Assembly (NCBI GenBank): GCA_963920765.1
Contig: OY987244.1
Coordinates: 9,922,501 to 9,986,500, forward strand
Direction: 5' to 3'
Source of the DNA: Ulota crispa
Taxonomy: Eukaryota; Streptophyta; Bryopsida; Orthotrichales; Orthotrichaceae
DNA: 64,000 nt
Both the position numbers and the translations under genes were made by a program. Below the pieces are notes generated by a model. That model did no database searches. It was not told the DNA's origin and saw only the letters and a program-made list of their open reading frames with translations. Positions 38,501-49,307 of the stretch are shown here, in pieces (the first letter of the stretch is position 1; each line of letters starts with the position of its first letter).

Positions 38501-40933
38501 TCTTAGTTGCAGTTTTTTTGTGTGGAAAGAGGTAGACTTTACTAGGATAGAGAAATTTGCTTGATCTAAGTCAAGGTGTAGCTACATTATAGAATTTACC
38601 TGAGACGGGCTCCGTGATGAATGAGGCGTGGTGATGGGAGTGGTATTTGTTGTAGAGGACGTGGTGGTGGAGGGCACGGTGAAGCCAGTAGTAGATGAAC
38701 TCGGTCGGCCCCATGTGCAACAACAGAAGGGTGACGATTCCTCTCGAGTCCCAAAAGACTGGGAAATTCTGAAATCCAGGCAGCACTGCGTGCACCAGCG
38801 TTGCTGCAATTATGTGAAGAATTATGTAATCATCCCTGAAAAACACAAACCAAGTTAACCAAGATTACACCAAAATTGCTTGCCAAGCAAAACTCCAGGC
38901 ACAGTACCGGTATTCAGATTACAAAAGCTTGACAGAAACAGGTGAAAGATATTAAGAAGCACACTTACAGTTAATATAAATTTTATCATATTGGAGAAAC
39001 TCAGAGTGCAAAAAGTGTGACATCATTCCGTTCCACCAAGCTCTAAAAACTAGAACTGCTGTAGATTTACTGGCGCCTGCCATGAAAAAGTGCCAGTATT
39101 GCAAGCTTTTGCCAATTTGATAAAATCAAGGCACGATTTTTTTGCAAGGTTGTCATAATGTTATACAACGAAGTTGACAGTTCTCTTAAAGCGATACTAG
39201 CTAAGACCAGAGGTAAAATGGTCTACTGTTGTGTCAAGTTGTTGAAGACTTCACGTACAAGTCAAAACCAATAATGAAGAAATCGAAGAGAAGACTATCA
39301 AAAAGTTAAAACCATAGTAGATCTTTATTGAAACACAGATCAACCTAAACCACGTACATTCCTTTTCGGTGAACTCAAATGACACCCTAACTTCATTGCC
39401 GAATAATATTACAACGAAAGCAGCTGCTTCACCAATATATTGCTATAAACGAGAAAAAGAAGAGAGAACACCCAGATACTTCCACATAATGGCACTTGGT
39501 ATTTTTTCAGAAAGAGAAAAAGTTGCAAAGATAAAGAGGGGAAAACGGGTAAAAGGGTAGAAGAAAGGGAATTTTTAACAGTACCAGTTGCTTTCCCTGT
39601 CCACTTGGTCAAACGAAATGCCTTTGGTCTGAATGCGGTATTTTCCAGTGAGCCAGTGGCACCGGGACAAGCTCATCCACGCTTGGCCGTGCAGGTAACG
39701 CAGCGCAGAGACGGCAAGCATGTGCAGGCACCAGTTGTCCGCCTCATGGCCTCCCAACAAATTCGTGTGCACCGCTTTCACTGCGAACGGAAGAAACAGC
39801 GTGTACTGCAGCCCCACCACCCCCAACGTTACTCCAAATTTCACAATTCTGGCTGTACTTTCAATGCGTGACACGTGTGCAAAACTTTGAGTCTAGACCG
39901 AGATTGGAAGGAGGAGAAGGCACTTGTTTAGCTAAATTTTGGCAGAAATTTGTTGCAGATTGCCAGAATGTGCATGCTTGCTTGGAGCCACCCTAACGAA
40001 AAACGTAAAAAGAATGGGGTTATTCCATTCTAGCATTACCGGAAACCGTTGTGAGAGTGATAGAATGGTGATGAATACCAACCAGGGGCAAATCTACTAA
40101 TCTACGCTTGACCCTTTCCTCGTACTACAGTGGATTGCGACTGTTTCTTTCTCTGCTACATAAATTTGAATGTGCGTGCTACAGTGAGCCAAGTGTCGGT
40201 GCAAAATTCGAAACACACGAGACTGCACCTCTGAATCCTATATTAGGAATGTGCAAAGGAATGTGCAAGCTAAGTAGCTTTTCCTTAGGATCACAGTCCG
40301 GGGAGATTTTTTAGCTTAACCGGCCACTATCCTACATTCTCTTGAGCCAACCGGTTGTCTATACCGGTTGTCTAGAGTATACTCTCCGCTAAGCCTATAG
40401 AAATAAAGAATATTCTCTTTTTTTCCTCATTTGGTCGGTTTTTTTCCTAAACTATTGAATTCGATTCGGCAATTCTCAAACTCAACCCGCTAGCTCGTAA
40501 CTAAATGCCGGTACTCCCGTACATTGCTTAGGATTAGCTGCCGGTATTTGCACCAATCAGATTCACTAAAAAGCAGCCATGGTTTGAACAGGAAAAGGCC
40601 CTGAGAACCAGAGATGAAATTCCCTATGGAAAAATCAGATACTGGAAAATACACGATTCGATTGAAGGTAATTTTGAGCCACCATTCTAACCAAATTCTC
40701 TGTGCTTTCCAACATGCTCAGAGATGAAATTCCCTATGGAAAAACCAGAACGTGGAAAATACATGCTTCAATTGAAGGTGATTTTGAGCCACCATTCTAA
40801 ACAAATTTTGTGTGCTTTCCCAACAGGCTCCGACCTAAATTAAAGCTAGTGAAAAAAGGGCCCAAGCACCCACCTTCCAAGCGCCGAGGCTCGCCCATGG
40901 AGACTCCGACCACAAGCCCGGCTTGCTGGCCAT
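32510..40933 (-). CDS. CER1: CER1/CER3-family very-long-chain aldehyde decarbonylase-like protein
   Basis: CER1 and CER3 act in the endoplasmic reticulum in alkane synthesis for cuticular wax. Nine GT-AG exons, all in phase: 40933-40874, 39805-39585, 38835-38600, 38119-37900, 37043-36668, 36037-35930, 35176-34970, 33926-33642 and 32674-32510 (TAA). They give 1878 nt, 625 aa, the length of Arabidopsis CER1. Start [13 protein letters not shown] matches the family N-terminus. Fatty-acid hydroxylase histidine clusters are intact: HRALH (146-150), HSHHH (159-163) and HSLHH (248-252). The C-terminal WAX2-type domain (about 445-620) contains [45 protein letters not shown] and [19 protein letters not shown]. 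The N-terminal half reads like CER1 and the C-terminal half like CER3, so the exact paralogue is uncertain. Confidence 0.93.
40611..40830. repeat. Two-unit 110-bp tandem repeat in CER1-like intron 1
   Basis: Units at 40611-40720 and 40721-40830 share 'gagatgaaattccctatgga', 'ttgaaggt.attttgagcc' and 'accattctaa'. They lie just upstream of exon 1's donor on the minus strand, within the first intron (39806-40873). Confidence 0.9.
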
Positions 40934-41760
40934 AGCTCACGTACTCCGACAGTAGCACTCAATTCCAGTCACAGAAACAAAGCGTAAGCTAGCACCTCCC
41001 CGTAGCCAGCTCCGCAACGCAGGTCCATGCACACTCTGACAAAGATCAATATAACTTAGGCAGCTGCTTGGTCGGCCATGAATGCTGCTGGACAACGACG
41101 ACAACGACAACGAAATTAGTCAGATGATCCGAGGGGGAGAAGATAAGAAATGAATGCGGGTGGGGAGGCGGCTGCAACGACTGATGAGAATTGAGAAGTA
41201 CTGGTGGGGTGGTGTGGTGTCCCCCCACGGGCAAAGGACGAGGTTCGGAGCTTGAATGCGCTTTATTACCCTTTAGCATTCGTGGCTTTTCACTGCAGAG
41301 TCCACAGGGGGACGAGGGGATCCACCATAAAGTTACACGTGAGAAACCGACCTTGGTCTCAAAAGGGAAACCAGTGCGAGAGAGACGGAGCCTGTCGTGA
41401 GTAGCGCCGCATGTTGCAATTGGTCGTCAAATCCGTGGCAGGAGGTGGTCCAGAAGCGCAGCGATGCGAGGCGAAGCGAGCAAAGTGACGAGAGGTGGAC
41501 GGGCATTCCAAGTGCTGCGCTTGCGCGCCACACAACTGGGCCTGGCCTCGGCCACTCCGGCGAAAGGATCATGATGGTCTGATGGTATTGATGAAGTGAG
41601 GAGACTCCGGCTCCACAAAGCACTCAGCGCCGGAGATCAGGCTGGCGGCCGAAGCGGTCGGTCGTTCTGTGCCAGAAGATGATAATCCCCATGACAACTG
41701 AGCTCCGCATGCAGCCACGTTCATCCACCGCCCTCGCTCAAACGTGCTTTCCGTAATGAG
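40934..41760 (-). promoter_or_regulatory. CER1-like gene 5' UTR and promoter region
   Basis: GC-richer than its surroundings. A 'gacaacgacgac' trinucleotide tract at 41093-41113 probably lies in the leader. Frames on both strands at 41190-41630 show no recognisable protein. Confidence 0.4.
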
Positions 41761-43343
41761 CTCAAGTAAGGTACACTGAATATTGCGTTTAGGCTGCCCA
41801 CACTAATTTCTCGACATTTCACACTATATAAATATTTACTGCTGGTACAGTATCTTTCATCAAATCACTTCAAATCACTGCAATCAAACCATTTTTAGGT
41901 AATCTATCAACAACAATGAAGCAACAAAAAAACAAACTAGTGGCTTCCAAGTCACAAACCATGTGAAATTTAAATATTTAGTGAGTTGTATGTGCCTCCA
42001 AGTGGCCAAGTGATGAGTCATGAGGTAACTTATTGGGGTAAGGCAACCTAATTGCCAAGGCAACCTAAATGCAATCTTCAAAGTAGGAGCACCCATAAAC
42101 GTAAAACTAAGGGTTTTGAACATGTTAACTATTAATAAACAACTAGCAAATAATAGGATCCTATTAGGAACAGAAAAAAATAAGTTTGCACTTTCAAATG
42201 TATTATTTGAATACTTTGAGAATAAGTTATGAATTTTTAAAGAGAAAATTGCCATTGCACCCATAATCACTTTAAAAATTCATGTTCACATGTTGTAAAT
42301 TCTTGTCATTACATCTATTCACTTCCACAGATTTTTCAAGATTTTAGAAGTGACAGTTATGGGGACACTGACGCAAACGAGTTTGTAAAAGTGAAATTTG
42401 AATTTTTCAACCAAACTGATTTTCTAAGCTTAGGAAATCAATTGAGTGAAAAAAATCAAATGTTATTAGCCAACCAAAAAATGAATGTCTAGGTTATAAT
42501 TGATAGGAAAAAAGAATAGAGTGGATCAGAGAAGAGTAGGAAATGCACTAAGTTTTTAAAAAAACCTACGTGGACTATGGTCTTGAGTCTTAGGGTTTTA
42601 TTTTTATTTTTATCAAGATAGAGCAACCCACACCCCAGAATACCCGCTAGAAAGGAAAATTTTGCTAAAATGGGAAAAATGAATGATATGTAGAAGTTCA
42701 TCCAAAACACTACAATATAAGCTACTTTCATCCAAAATTTGGCAAACTAAGTTTTTGCTCAAAGAAGGATTTGGCAAATTCATCCAATGTTTCACCTAAC
42801 TTTTCTAGTGTATTGGTAGCCAGAGGCCTCGCAAGGTATGATTCAAGGTAGTATGCTCTCAAACCTTCACTTTAAGGACTAGTCTACTTTTTTGTTGGCT
42901 TTTCAAGACTAATGTTTTTTGTTTCTTTTTTAAACAAAGAGAAATGGATGCTAAATGTAATCCAATTTTTTTCACATGTTTTTGAAGCATTATTGAATTG
43001 ATGATGAATCTTCAAGGTTTTCTGCAGTAGACACCTATTTGTGGCTCTAGGTCTCTCATAAACCGTCCCTATGTAACTTGTGAAGAGATCAAGTGAATAG
43101 AGGAGTACAATTGACTCTTGCAATAAAATACACATTTTTTCTATGACTTGAGAGGATCCATTCAAGAACCACTTCATATCCATTCATGACCTACATATGG
43201 AATGCTTTAAATGTGAGGATTGCAATTAGAACATGTTAGCATACTATCTTAGGCAAACATTTGCTAAAAAATTAAGGGAATTGATAGGAGCACACTGGTG
43301 TCCTAATGGAAAGTATTCCATCATGTAAATATTCATAGCTTTA
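41761..43343. other. AT-rich intergenic DNA
   Basis: No gene recognised; short hydrophobic frames only. Presumably decayed repeats. Confidence 0.4.
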
Positions 43344-43347
43344 TTAA

Positions 43348-44274
43348 CCCCTAAAGGACCAAGCCCTTTTTTTTGCCAAAATCACTAAAAATTGCCACTT
43401 CTAGGAGGTTTATAAAAAAGGGCTTTTATGTTTTGTTTTTGGGAAATCCAACCATAGGATCTTGCTCCAAACTAGAAGAGGTACTTCTGGGAAAAAAATC
43501 AGCTCATTTCAAATGGAGAGGAGTGACATATTTACATTTGAAGTGAAAAGAAAAGTTTTTTTCCATGCTGCCCAAAATTTCACAAGCCTTTGACCACTCT
43601 TATAACAAAAAAATTGCTCTACCCAATGTTGCGCTTTATTTTTTCCATATAGGAGATCAAGTTAAGTATGTGTAGGAGAATTTTCAAATCAATTGGAACT
43701 ATACAACACATGTGAAAAAATAGTAAGTAAAAAGTAGAGAATGAGTCAAAACACTAAATTATTAAGAATTAAATTATGGAAATGAAAAATGCAAATCCTA
43801 ATGGTGATAATGTTGTGATAAACAATCTAGTTCCTTCATTTTAGTTTTTTTTTCCAAAATATTGAAAATCGAGTAAAATAAATGACTTCAAAGTTTGTTT
43901 TAGAGTTGAGATTCCATAATTGCCGGCAAACAAAAACTCCTCATAACTTTCATGTCATTGATTGGAATTGAATAATTCAAAGCTTTTCATGAATAAAAAA
44001 ATCTAAAGAACCAATTTCAAATTTGAGTTTAAAAAAAAAAAAAATTTAAAGAAGTTTTTGGGCTGCCTAGACGGGCAGTCTTCTCCAAATTTTCACAAAT
44101 CCATGCATAACTTCTTTGTCAAATGTTGGAATGAAGAAAAAATTAGATGCTCACGTACATATTTGAAGTCTCCACCTTCAATAAAAGTTTCAAAAAATCA
44201 CACAAAGTAGTTTAGCCATAGATACATGCCCAAAGTCCAACATGTCCCCCAAAGGGACAACGGTCCTTTAGGGG
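43348..44274. mobile_element. TTAA-flanked element, 926-bp family, copy 4
   Basis: TTAA (43344-43347) then CCCCTAAAGGACCAAGCCC; right end GACAACGGTCCTTTAGGGG then TTAA (44275-44278). At 927 bp and closely similar throughout to the copy at 16042, this pair looks like the youngest of the family. Confidence 0.88.
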
Positions 44275-44299
44275 TTAAATATGTTTGAATTTCAATAGG

Positions 44300-45906
44300 T
44301 GATACATCTTGTTTTTGAATTAAATAAAACTGTTAAAAGAAATGGATTTGATTTGGAAATCAAGAATTGATAAGAGGATAAGAATCTTGAGTGGAGGTTC
44401 AGCATGGGTTAGAGGATGAGCTAACGTGCACCTTACTTTAGAAAAAGTGGAAAAGTAATGGAAAGTTTCTCTTTAGCAAGTATGAATTGAGCGTGAGTGG
44501 CAATTAACTGTTAGTAGAGCAAACCAAACCTTAAAAAGAGGATAGTTTTTGAGTTAGGGATGATCTATTATTGTCTACTAGTATACTATCCGTTGTACCA
44601 ACAAGATTATGCCTCCCACCCTCTATCCTTGTGTTTTCCAATCCTTATGTCATCTATCTCTTTGCCTCTATCTTTGTGCCTCTATCCTTGTGCTCCTTTA
44701 TTTCCGTGTCCCATATCCCCGTGCCTTCATATCATTGTGCCCATTTATCCCCTTGCCCTTCTATTTCCGTGTTCCCTATCCCTGTGCCTTCTATTCTTGT
44801 ACCTCCTATCCCCATGGCTCCTATCCTCGTATCCTCTTATTCTTGTGTCTCCTTATCCCCGTGCCCTCTTTTGGTTGAGAGAAAGTTGTGGTGCAATTGC
44901 CACTGATAGTGCAACTGCTAGTGACGGTGCAACTGCCAGTGACTTGTTGTTAATGTCTAGTGAAGCAGATAAAAGAGAGTCATAGGTGATTTTACTTTAT
45001 TAATTTATACCTTTTTGATCCTAGTTATGCGCAAACCTAACTTATGCCCAACCCTAATTGATTGAACTCTATCATATGATAGGTCATAACTGACTGACCA
45101 CTATTATTTTATTAATATAGATTGTATCTTTTTTCTACAAAATTTTGAAAGTTTGTTTTTGGTGAGGAGACATTTCTGAATTGTATTTGCAAATTTGATT
45201 TGGAGCTAGGATGCAAAAGTTATAATTGCTTGAATTTAAGGATAGCCAAGCCATATGAGGTAGAAAGGCTGAGACTTTGATAAGCCAGAGCTGACGTTTA
45301 GTCCATTATTTTGCAACAAGATTTGTAGGATGTGTTCTTCTTTGTCTTAGCTTTCAAAGAAGTTACTGGAGTTGAAATTTAAAGTTTTGAAAAGAAAGTT
45401 ATGAAGGAGTAAAGGCTTCAAAGTTGGCTATCTTTTGTGAGAGGGAGGCTGCAACTTTGGAGAGCCATAACTTTTGATGAGGTTTATATTCTCTTTTGGA
45501 AATTTTATGGGTGATAACTTGTTGGATTAGTTTTTCAGATTGTTATCATTAATTGTATTTGGAGGATTTTTGAGAGAGTTGTGTTGTTTGAAAGTTTGAG
45601 AGATTTTGGAGTTTTTCATAGATTTTGGGAAGTTCATAGATTTTGGAAGTTTTATAGATTTGGGAGTTTGATAGATTATATGTCTTGAGACTTTTGGAGG
45701 GATTAAAGAAATTGAGGTGGATCTCATTTTGCAAAGCAAGTGCTCTTTAGAATTTTTCTTTTGAGCTGATAATAGGAGAGGCCCATTTTGCAGAGCAAGT
45801 GCTCTGTAGAATTTTGTTAGAGTCTGCATGAAGATTCACTAACCACACACACAGTTGCAGCTAAACACCCCAAGTGTTTTCAAGGCGCGCTCTTCTCGAC
45901 CCGACA
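44300..45906 (+). mobile_element. Solo or truncated LTR related to the retrotransposon at 59.5 kb
   Basis: The stretch aligns with about 59480-61187: shared blocks include 'tttgatttggag', 'ggatgcaaaagttat', 'gaaaggctgagactt', 'attttgcaacaagattt' and the end 'aaggcgcgctc.tctc.acccgaca'. The retrotransposon continues after its LTR with TTTGGTGCTTCC; this copy continues with unrelated CCGGGGG, so no internal region follows. The left boundary is uncertain. Confidence 0.65.
44610..44870. repeat. Degenerate minisatellite, unit about 15-16 bp
   Basis: About sixteen imperfect units of the form 'tcctatccttgtgcc' in tandem. The long frames over it (44560-44985 and two others) encode repetitive Pro/Cys/Leu text in all frames and are by-products. 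It lies inside the LTR-like block. Confidence 0.8.
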
Positions 45907-46012
45907 CCGGGGGTTGATATATGCACACTTTGCCAAGATAAATTTTAGGTTCCTACCATCAGAAAGCTAAATTTGAAAATTTTGAATTCAAATTTGGACC
46001 AGGAGACTTTGA

Positions 46013-46170
46013 TTTAGTCTAGAACTGTGAAGGAGGTTGCAATTGAACAACACCCACTAAAAGAGCTTAACTAGAAGAGAAAATGTTACTTATAATTTTG
46101 TTTGTAAAAGAGATCAATTTTTTCACTAAATGTTGTTCAATTACAACCTCCTACATAGTTCCAGACTAAA
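46013..46170. mobile_element. Foldback miniature element, 158 bp
   Basis: Arms pair over about 40 bp: left 'tttagtctagaactgtgaag', right reverse-complemented 'tttagtctggaactatgtag', both continuing into 'gaggttg.aattgaacaaca'. The loop is AT-rich. It abuts a CACTA-type terminus at 46171. Confidence 0.75.
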
Positions 46171-46189
46171 CACTACTAGAAAAGGGCCC
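46171..46189. mobile_element. CACTA-type terminus
   Basis: CACTACTAGAAAAGGGCCC is a typical CACTA end. Given the minus-strand TNP2 transposase at 49.3-51.9 kb, this could be the 3' end of that element. I did not find a matching TAGTG end before the assembly gap. Confidence 0.5.
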
Positions 46190-46659
46190 AAAAACAACTC
46201 TGTCCATGTGACAATATATGGCCTGTGACTGTTGTTAGTTGTTTTCTTGAAAATTCCGGCTACTTGTGACATGGATATGGTTGACTATCATTTATACAAT
46301 CTGGAATGACATACAATTTGTACATGTACCACTAGAACGCCAAATTCTTGATTTGGAATAGCTTGGAGACGTGATCAGGGAACGAGCACTTTGAATGGCT
46401 TCGTTTGACGACCGCAATTTAAGTTTTGTAGCCAGACTGTTGTGTCAGTTCTTTTTATTTAAGGGTTTGGGGCAGGTCAAAATTCAAGGGCAACTGCTCC
46501 TAGTTCCACCTTCCTAGATAATTTGATTTATGTTTTGGTTTTAAATTGTTTTAGGTTACATGTTATTCTTGTTGTGGTCCCAGTTAGGGTCAATTCTTGA
46601 CTTTGTTGTTTTGCCATTCATGTGTTCATTTTCTTTCTTTATCTTTTTTTGTTCTTTTC

Positions 46660-47450
46660 TTTCAAAAATTTGATTATTATCACGAGTGTATATTTTGTTG
46701 TTTCCTTTTTTTCTTCTATGTTTTTAGGTGGAATTTTGATTGTCACTCAGGATTTTTCTTTTTTCTTTTTCTTTTTTCTCTTCTATTCATTTTTGCTCAA
46801 AAACTTGATTATGACCAAAATTCTTTATTATAGGGCCATTTTTTTCTTATGGTCTCTTCTGTAGATATAGAATTTCTTTACAATCCAAAACTGTAACTTT
46901 TGCCTTTACTTTTCTTATTTTATCTCTTTTGTTTCTCAAAATTTATTATGCCCCGGAATTCTTATTTTTTCCCTTCTTTTTCTTCTTCCTGCTCTTTTGG
47001 TTCAGAAATTAGATTATGACCCGGTATTCCTTAAGTTTTTTCCGTTCATTTTCTTCTTCCCTCTCTTTTGGTTACAAATTACGATTACCCCGATTTTTTA
47101 TAAATTCTTCTTTCATCTTCTTTTGCATCGGCCGATTCCAAAATTTGTTTATACCTAGAATTTTTCTTTTTCAAACTTTTTTTTTCCTTTTGTCTCCTGT
47201 GGCTGAGAAATTTGATTGTTACCCAGGATTTTTATCTATTCTTCTTCTTGTTTCTTTTTCTTCGATTGTGTCTTTGTTTGTCACTTGTTTTCCCGTCTTT
47301 TGGTTTGCGGTGTGATGGTGGTGGGGGGGGGGAGTACTTTTGATGTGCTTGAAAAATTTGATTACTGCCCTATTTTTTTCCTTTTTTTTCATTCTCTTGT
47401 TTTCCTGCTTCTAGTTCAGATAATTGATTCTCACCAAGTATTTTTGATTT
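46660..47450. repeat. Degenerate 70-bp tandem repeat with T-rich spacers
   Basis: About ten units, each a core like 'aaatttgattatgacccgg' followed by a 'ttctttt/cttcttc' pyrimidine tract. Cores near 46667, 46734, 46802, 46940, 47006, 47085, 47143, 47208, 47353 and 47418. The hydrophobic Phe/Leu-rich frames across it are by-products. Confidence 0.7.
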
Positions 47451-47577
47451 AGTGTTGTTGTGACGCTTGACTATTTCATTTCCTAAGTGCATTGCTCACA
47501 ACTTTTATTCTTGAATTCATTAGACAAAAGTTCCTTGCCGTATTTGAATTGTGCATCTCCGAAGATGCAAAAAATTG

Positions 47578-47676
47578 GGCATTTTATGACTCTGATTTAT
47601 GACTATTGTGAGTCATTTAGAATTATGAATGACTCACAATAGTCATAAATCAGAGTCATTAAATGCTCATTTTCTA
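47578..47676. mobile_element. About 100-bp palindromic miniature element, copy 1
   Basis: Two arms of about 44 nt pair almost perfectly: 'gactctgatttatgactatt' + 'gtgagtcatt' and its complement, around a short loop 'tagaatta'. Related copy at 52464-52566. Confidence 0.8.
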
Positions 47677-47997
47677 GAAGTGTCCTCTCTCCATACTCAA
47701 CCGTCATGCCAATGCAAGGAGATCCATTCTTACAAAGTATTTACTAAATAGCAAGTTTTGGGAGTGCACCATATGAGAAAGACTTGCCAACTTGTCCACG
47801 ACTTTGGATATCAAAATTAGGTCAACACAATTTCATGGTGCTCTTTGCGCACTGCTCATACCATTTTCAAATTGAGGTTCAGGGCAATCATTGGGGCTTA
47901 CAAATATAGTCTGTCAGAATCAATCAACACAAGAAATGTAGTCAAGGACCGTGAGCAAGGAGAACTTTAACTTTCTAAGAAATTGTTTTTTTGATAG

Positions 47998-48230
47998 CCT
48001 ATTCTCTACTGCTATTGTTGTACTCTACATTGTCTGCTTCTGCGTCCTCATCATGTAAATGCTGCAAAGCCCTCGCTACATCCTCAGATTGTACCTCCAC
48101 CAAGTTTTCTAACCTATTCTCCACTGCTGTTGCTGTACTCTAGATTGTCCACTTCTGCGTCATCAGCACATAATCGTTGCAAAACCCTCGCTATATCTTC
48201 AAGCTGTACCTCCAGCGCGTTTCCTACGTT
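47998..48230 (-). pseudogene. 116-bp tandem repeat, likely decayed coding sequence
   Basis: Two units, 47998-48113 and 48114-48230. On the minus strand they encode related acidic peptides: LEVQLEDIARVLQRL with ADDAEVDNLEYSNSS, and LVEVQSEDVARALQHL with DEDAEADNVEYNNSS. The unit length is not a multiple of three and a stop separates the units, so they cannot be read as one protein now. They lie downstream of the TNP2 remnant and may belong to the same element. Confidence 0.5.
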
Positions 48231-49307
48231 ACGTATATGTGGGATGGGGTCATTGTCTACAACGGCTGCCTGAAGTCCTTCGAAATCCTCTATTCTGCCC
48301 AAGGACAAAAAATCCACTGCGTGTGTATCTTAGAGCGTAGAGAATTTGCGCAGTCTTCTTGGTTCCCTCTGAAGAACAATCTTCCAACTTGGTTTTGATA
48401 CATTAGTTGAAAAAAAAAACTTGTTCAATATGTAGAGGGAAAGCAAACAATTGGGCAAATTGAGGAATTAGTCTATCAAAATTTACACTAGTGAAACCAT
48501 ACGCGTCTTGCGCGTCATGGTTGCGCTTTTGCCCTTCTTGTTTGCAAGCACCCAATTGCAAACAAGAACCACAACCTCAAACTGCCCATAGTTAACGGAA
48601 AGAATATCTTCAACCCATCCCACGTATTCCACGTCTGCTACTTGTGGGTTCTTGTCTTTAATCCCTACTCAGCACAACTGGCAAAATGTTGCCGCTACTC
48701 CTGAGTTGGCTGTTGTCAAGTGCTTCTTAGATCTACAGATGTGTAAGTGATTTCCAAAGGCAAACATTGACTTAAACAATTTGGCACATTTCAAAGGAGG
48801 CAACATAAATGTCTGCACATCCTTGTCCACCGCTTCCTCTCCTACATCCAATGCAAAAATTAGTGCCTTCTGAAACCATACGTGAAAGGGTTCTTCACGC
48901 ATCTCTATTAGGTACTAGACTCGGCTCCGTCGCCTTTGACGCCTATACTGAAGGCAATTATTCTTGCAAATTTCCATTTCTTCATTGTGCTTTTAGTATA
49001 TCACCCGCCACTACAATTGTTACCCATTTTGCAGCTTACTAAAAAATACAAATACCTTTGGAAACGTTAAAAACTTGTTTTGAACACAGTAGTTTGTTAG
49101 GTTTAGGATTTTCAGTCTACACAACTACCAGCAGTCACATGACCGTATGCACATGATTGTACAAAGTTATGTAATAATGTAGCCATGACTACCTGCTGTG
49201 GTATTCTCAAATCACTCCATACAGTCACAAGCCCGGTTAGCCATGCCTTTAGAGATTCATGATCCCGGTTCATTAGAGAAGCAGTGGTTGTAGAGTTCTG
49301 TATTGGC

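Noticed and set aside
39806-39874. Longer CER1-like exon 2 with a GTG start
   Set aside because: An upstream in-frame stop, no ATG, and an exact acceptor (ctgcag|TAC) that joins in phase with exon 1 show that this is intron.
42795-42810. CACTA right end (TTTTCTAGTG)
   Set aside because: No matching left terminus and no paired 3-bp duplication found; probably chance.
44560-44985. 141-codon plus-strand protein and two overlapping frames
   Set aside because: All frames are open because of a short tandem repeat; the repetitive Pro/Cys/Leu text is a by-product.
46597-47452. Phe/Leu-rich 'membrane protein' frames
   Set aside because: They come from pyrimidine-rich tandem repeats and appear in several overlapping frames.
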